Assembly (NCBI RefSeq): GCF_040610475.1
Contig: NZ_JBEXMJ010000002.1
Coordinates: 141,566 to 155,443 of the forward strand
From: Actinopolymorpha sp. NPDC004070
GTDB taxonomy: Bacteria; Actinomycetota; Actinomycetes; Propionibacteriales; Actinopolymorphaceae
DNA: 13,878 nt
Reading direction: 5' to 3'
Of this stretch, positions 12,723 to 13,878 are shown in pieces. The position numbers were made by a program, and so were the translations under genes. The notes under the pieces are model-generated. The model made no database searches. It had not been told where the DNA came from and saw nothing but the letters and a program-made list of their open reading frames with translations. Numbering within the stretch: the stretch's first letter is position 1; every line of letters begins with the position of its first letter.

Positions 12723-13878
12723 ATGGCTGCCGTGTACGCACAGAGCATCAGCCGCGCGCCCCGACCACACAGTCTCGCCGAGGTCGTCGAAGCCGTGCTC
12801 CACAAGGGCATCGTCATCGACGCGAACGTGCGGGTGGCGGCTGTAGGTGCCGAGCTCCTCGCCCTCGATGCGCGGGCGGTGATCGCGAGCATCGACACCT
12901 ACGTACGGTTCGCCGAGGTGGTCAACCGGCTCGACCTGGTGCCCGGAGAGGACGTGGCAGAGGTCCCGGCCGGCGCGAGAGCCGACGCCACGCAGCTGGT
13001 TGCCGCCGACCCGACCGTACGCGTATCGAAGGACAGCGAGGCCGGCGACGCGGACTCCGGGGAGAGACGGAAGCGCACCGACCGGCCGGCCCGGCCTCAC
13101 CTGCCCGGTGCGGACCCGTCGGAGGTCGCCGCCCGGCACCTCGACGGGCGGTACGAACTCCGTGGGCTGCTCGGTCACGGCGGGATGGCGGAAGTGTGGG
13201 ACGCCGTGGACAACCTCCTCGGCAGGGCGGTGGCGGTCAAGATTCTGCGCGGCCACCTCGCCGCCGAGCCGGAGTTTCTCGCACGCTTCCGTCGTGAGGC
13301 GCAGTTGGCCGCCGCCCTCAACCATCCGTCCATCGTCGCCGTCTACGACACCGGCACGGACCACGGCGGGGACGTCGACGTTCCGTTCATCGTCATGGAG
13401 CACCTCGAGGGCGCGACCCTCAAGGAGGTGGCCGCCGAGACCGGCCCGCTTCGGCCCGGTCGCAGCCTGGAGATCATCGTCGAGGTCCTGGACGCCCTCG
13501 AAGCCAGCCATCGCCACGACATAGTCCACCGGGACGTCAAGCCGGGCAACATCATGGTCACCGCGTCGGGCGCCATCAAGGTCATGGACTTCGGCATCGC
13601 CTGCTCTCCCTCCGAGCAGACCGGCCGCCTGACCGACCCGGCCGCGGTCGTCGGCACCGCCCAGTACCTCTCCCCCGAACAGGCCGCCGGGCGTCCGATC
13701 GACGGGCGCAGTGACATCTACGCGGTCGGCTGTGTGCTGTACGAGCTGCTCACCGGAGGACCTCCGTTCACCGGCCCGACGCCGTACGAGGTCGCCTGCC
13801 GCCACATGCACGAGGAACCGCTCTCACCTTCCGTTCTCACTCCCGGCCTTCCGCCGGAGTACGACGCGATCGTGCTGC
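12723..13878 (+). CDS. GvpA-domain / Ser-Thr protein kinase fusion, first 385 residues (runs off right edge)
   Basis: One unbroken frame from ATG 12723 (GGAGGAGG 6 nt upstream) to the window end. Residues 13-72 are a gas vesicle shell protein GvpA domain: SLAEVVEAVLHKGIVIDA, then VRVAAVGAELLALDARAVIA, then SIDTYVRFAEVVNRLDL, matching the helix, beta-hairpin, helix plan of GvpA. A polar, charged linker (about 73-138) leads into a PknB-type kinase: RYELRGLLGHGGMAEVW (glycine loop 151-158), AVAVKIL (Lys173), FRREAQLA (Glu192), HRDVKPGN (269-276, catalytic Asp271), MDFG (Asp289), GTAQYLSPEQ, then SDIYAVGCVLYELLTGGPPF. All catalytic residues are present, so the kinase should be active on Ser/Thr. 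The C-terminus, and any transmembrane or sensor part, lie outside. I checked the frame codon by codon from 12723 to 13878 and found no stop or shift. The domain pair is unusual; its role in gas vesicles is an inference. Confidence 0.92.
   Translation, partial: MAAVYAQSISRAPRPHSLAEVVEAVLHKGIVIDANVRVAAVGAELLALDARAVIASIDTYVRFAEVVNRLDLVPGEDVAEVPAGARADATQLVAADPTVRVSKDSEAGDADSGERRKRTDRPARPHLPGADPSEVAARHLDGRYELRGLLGHGGMAEVWDAVDNLLGRAVAVKILRGHLAAEPEFLARFRREAQLAAALNHPSIVAVYDTGTDHGGDVDVPFIVMEHLEGATLKEVAAETGPLRPGRSLEIIVEVLDALEASHRHDIVHRDVKPGNIMVTASGAIKVMDFGIACSPSEQTGRLTDPAAVVGTAQYLSPEQAAGRPIDGRSDIYAVGCVLYELLTGGPPFTGPTPYEVACRHMHEEPLSPSVLTPGLPPEYDAIVL

Noticed and set aside
12549..13811. Long minus-strand open frame opposite the GvpA-kinase gene
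   Set aside because: It is the mirror of the kinase frame in GC-rich DNA; its translation has no domain features, while the plus strand has every kinase motif.
1..13878. CRISPR array, tRNA, rRNA, insertion sequence or integrase
   Set aside because: No regularly spaced repeats, cloverleaf-like segments or transposase/integrase motifs were found by eye on either strand.

Overview
The window is high-GC, densely packed DNA with strong G/C third-position bias, GTG and TTG starts, several likely leaderless transcripts and actinobacterial protein families (ROK regulator, Ppm/TcmP-type methyltransferase, GbsR/MarR regulator, M23 peptidase with a Pro-rich linker, PknB-type kinase, GvpA). It comes from a filamentous or soil-type actinomycete; the genus cannot be told from the sequence alone. 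No rRNA, tRNA, CRISPR array, transposase or integrase was seen.

Left part (1-5400): a truncated GNAT acetyltransferase on the minus strand stands back to back with a second, two-part GNAT protein (534-1520). The latter converges with, and overlaps by 11 bp, a minus-strand pair made of an alpha/beta hydrolase (1821-2645) and a small membrane-anchored Cys-rich protein (1510-1800). Three 11-bp-phased direct repeats lie just upstream of the hydrolase. Then comes a divergent ROK regulator / YbiU-like (DUF1479) oxygenase pair, which shares a compact promoter containing an imperfect palindrome.

Middle (5447-8700): a type IV AbiE toxin-antitoxin pair (AbiEi antitoxin, AbiEii nucleotidyltransferase toxin) of visibly lower GC than its neighbours, with a clear promoter. 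Beside it is a decayed coding remnant. Next, an LCM-type SAM methyltransferase is divergent from a GbsR/MarR-type regulator across a palindrome.

Right part (8769-13878): a dihydrofolate-reductase-fold protein converges with a cytoplasmic GH123/DUF4091-like glycosidase. Then come an M23 peptidase with a membrane anchor and a long Pro/Thr/Lys/Arg linker, and finally, reading out of the window, a single open frame that fuses an N-terminal gas vesicle shell (GvpA) domain to a complete-looking Ser/Thr protein kinase core. This GvpA-kinase fusion is the standout feature: it suggests a kinase that is built into, or templated by, a gas-vesicle-type polymer.
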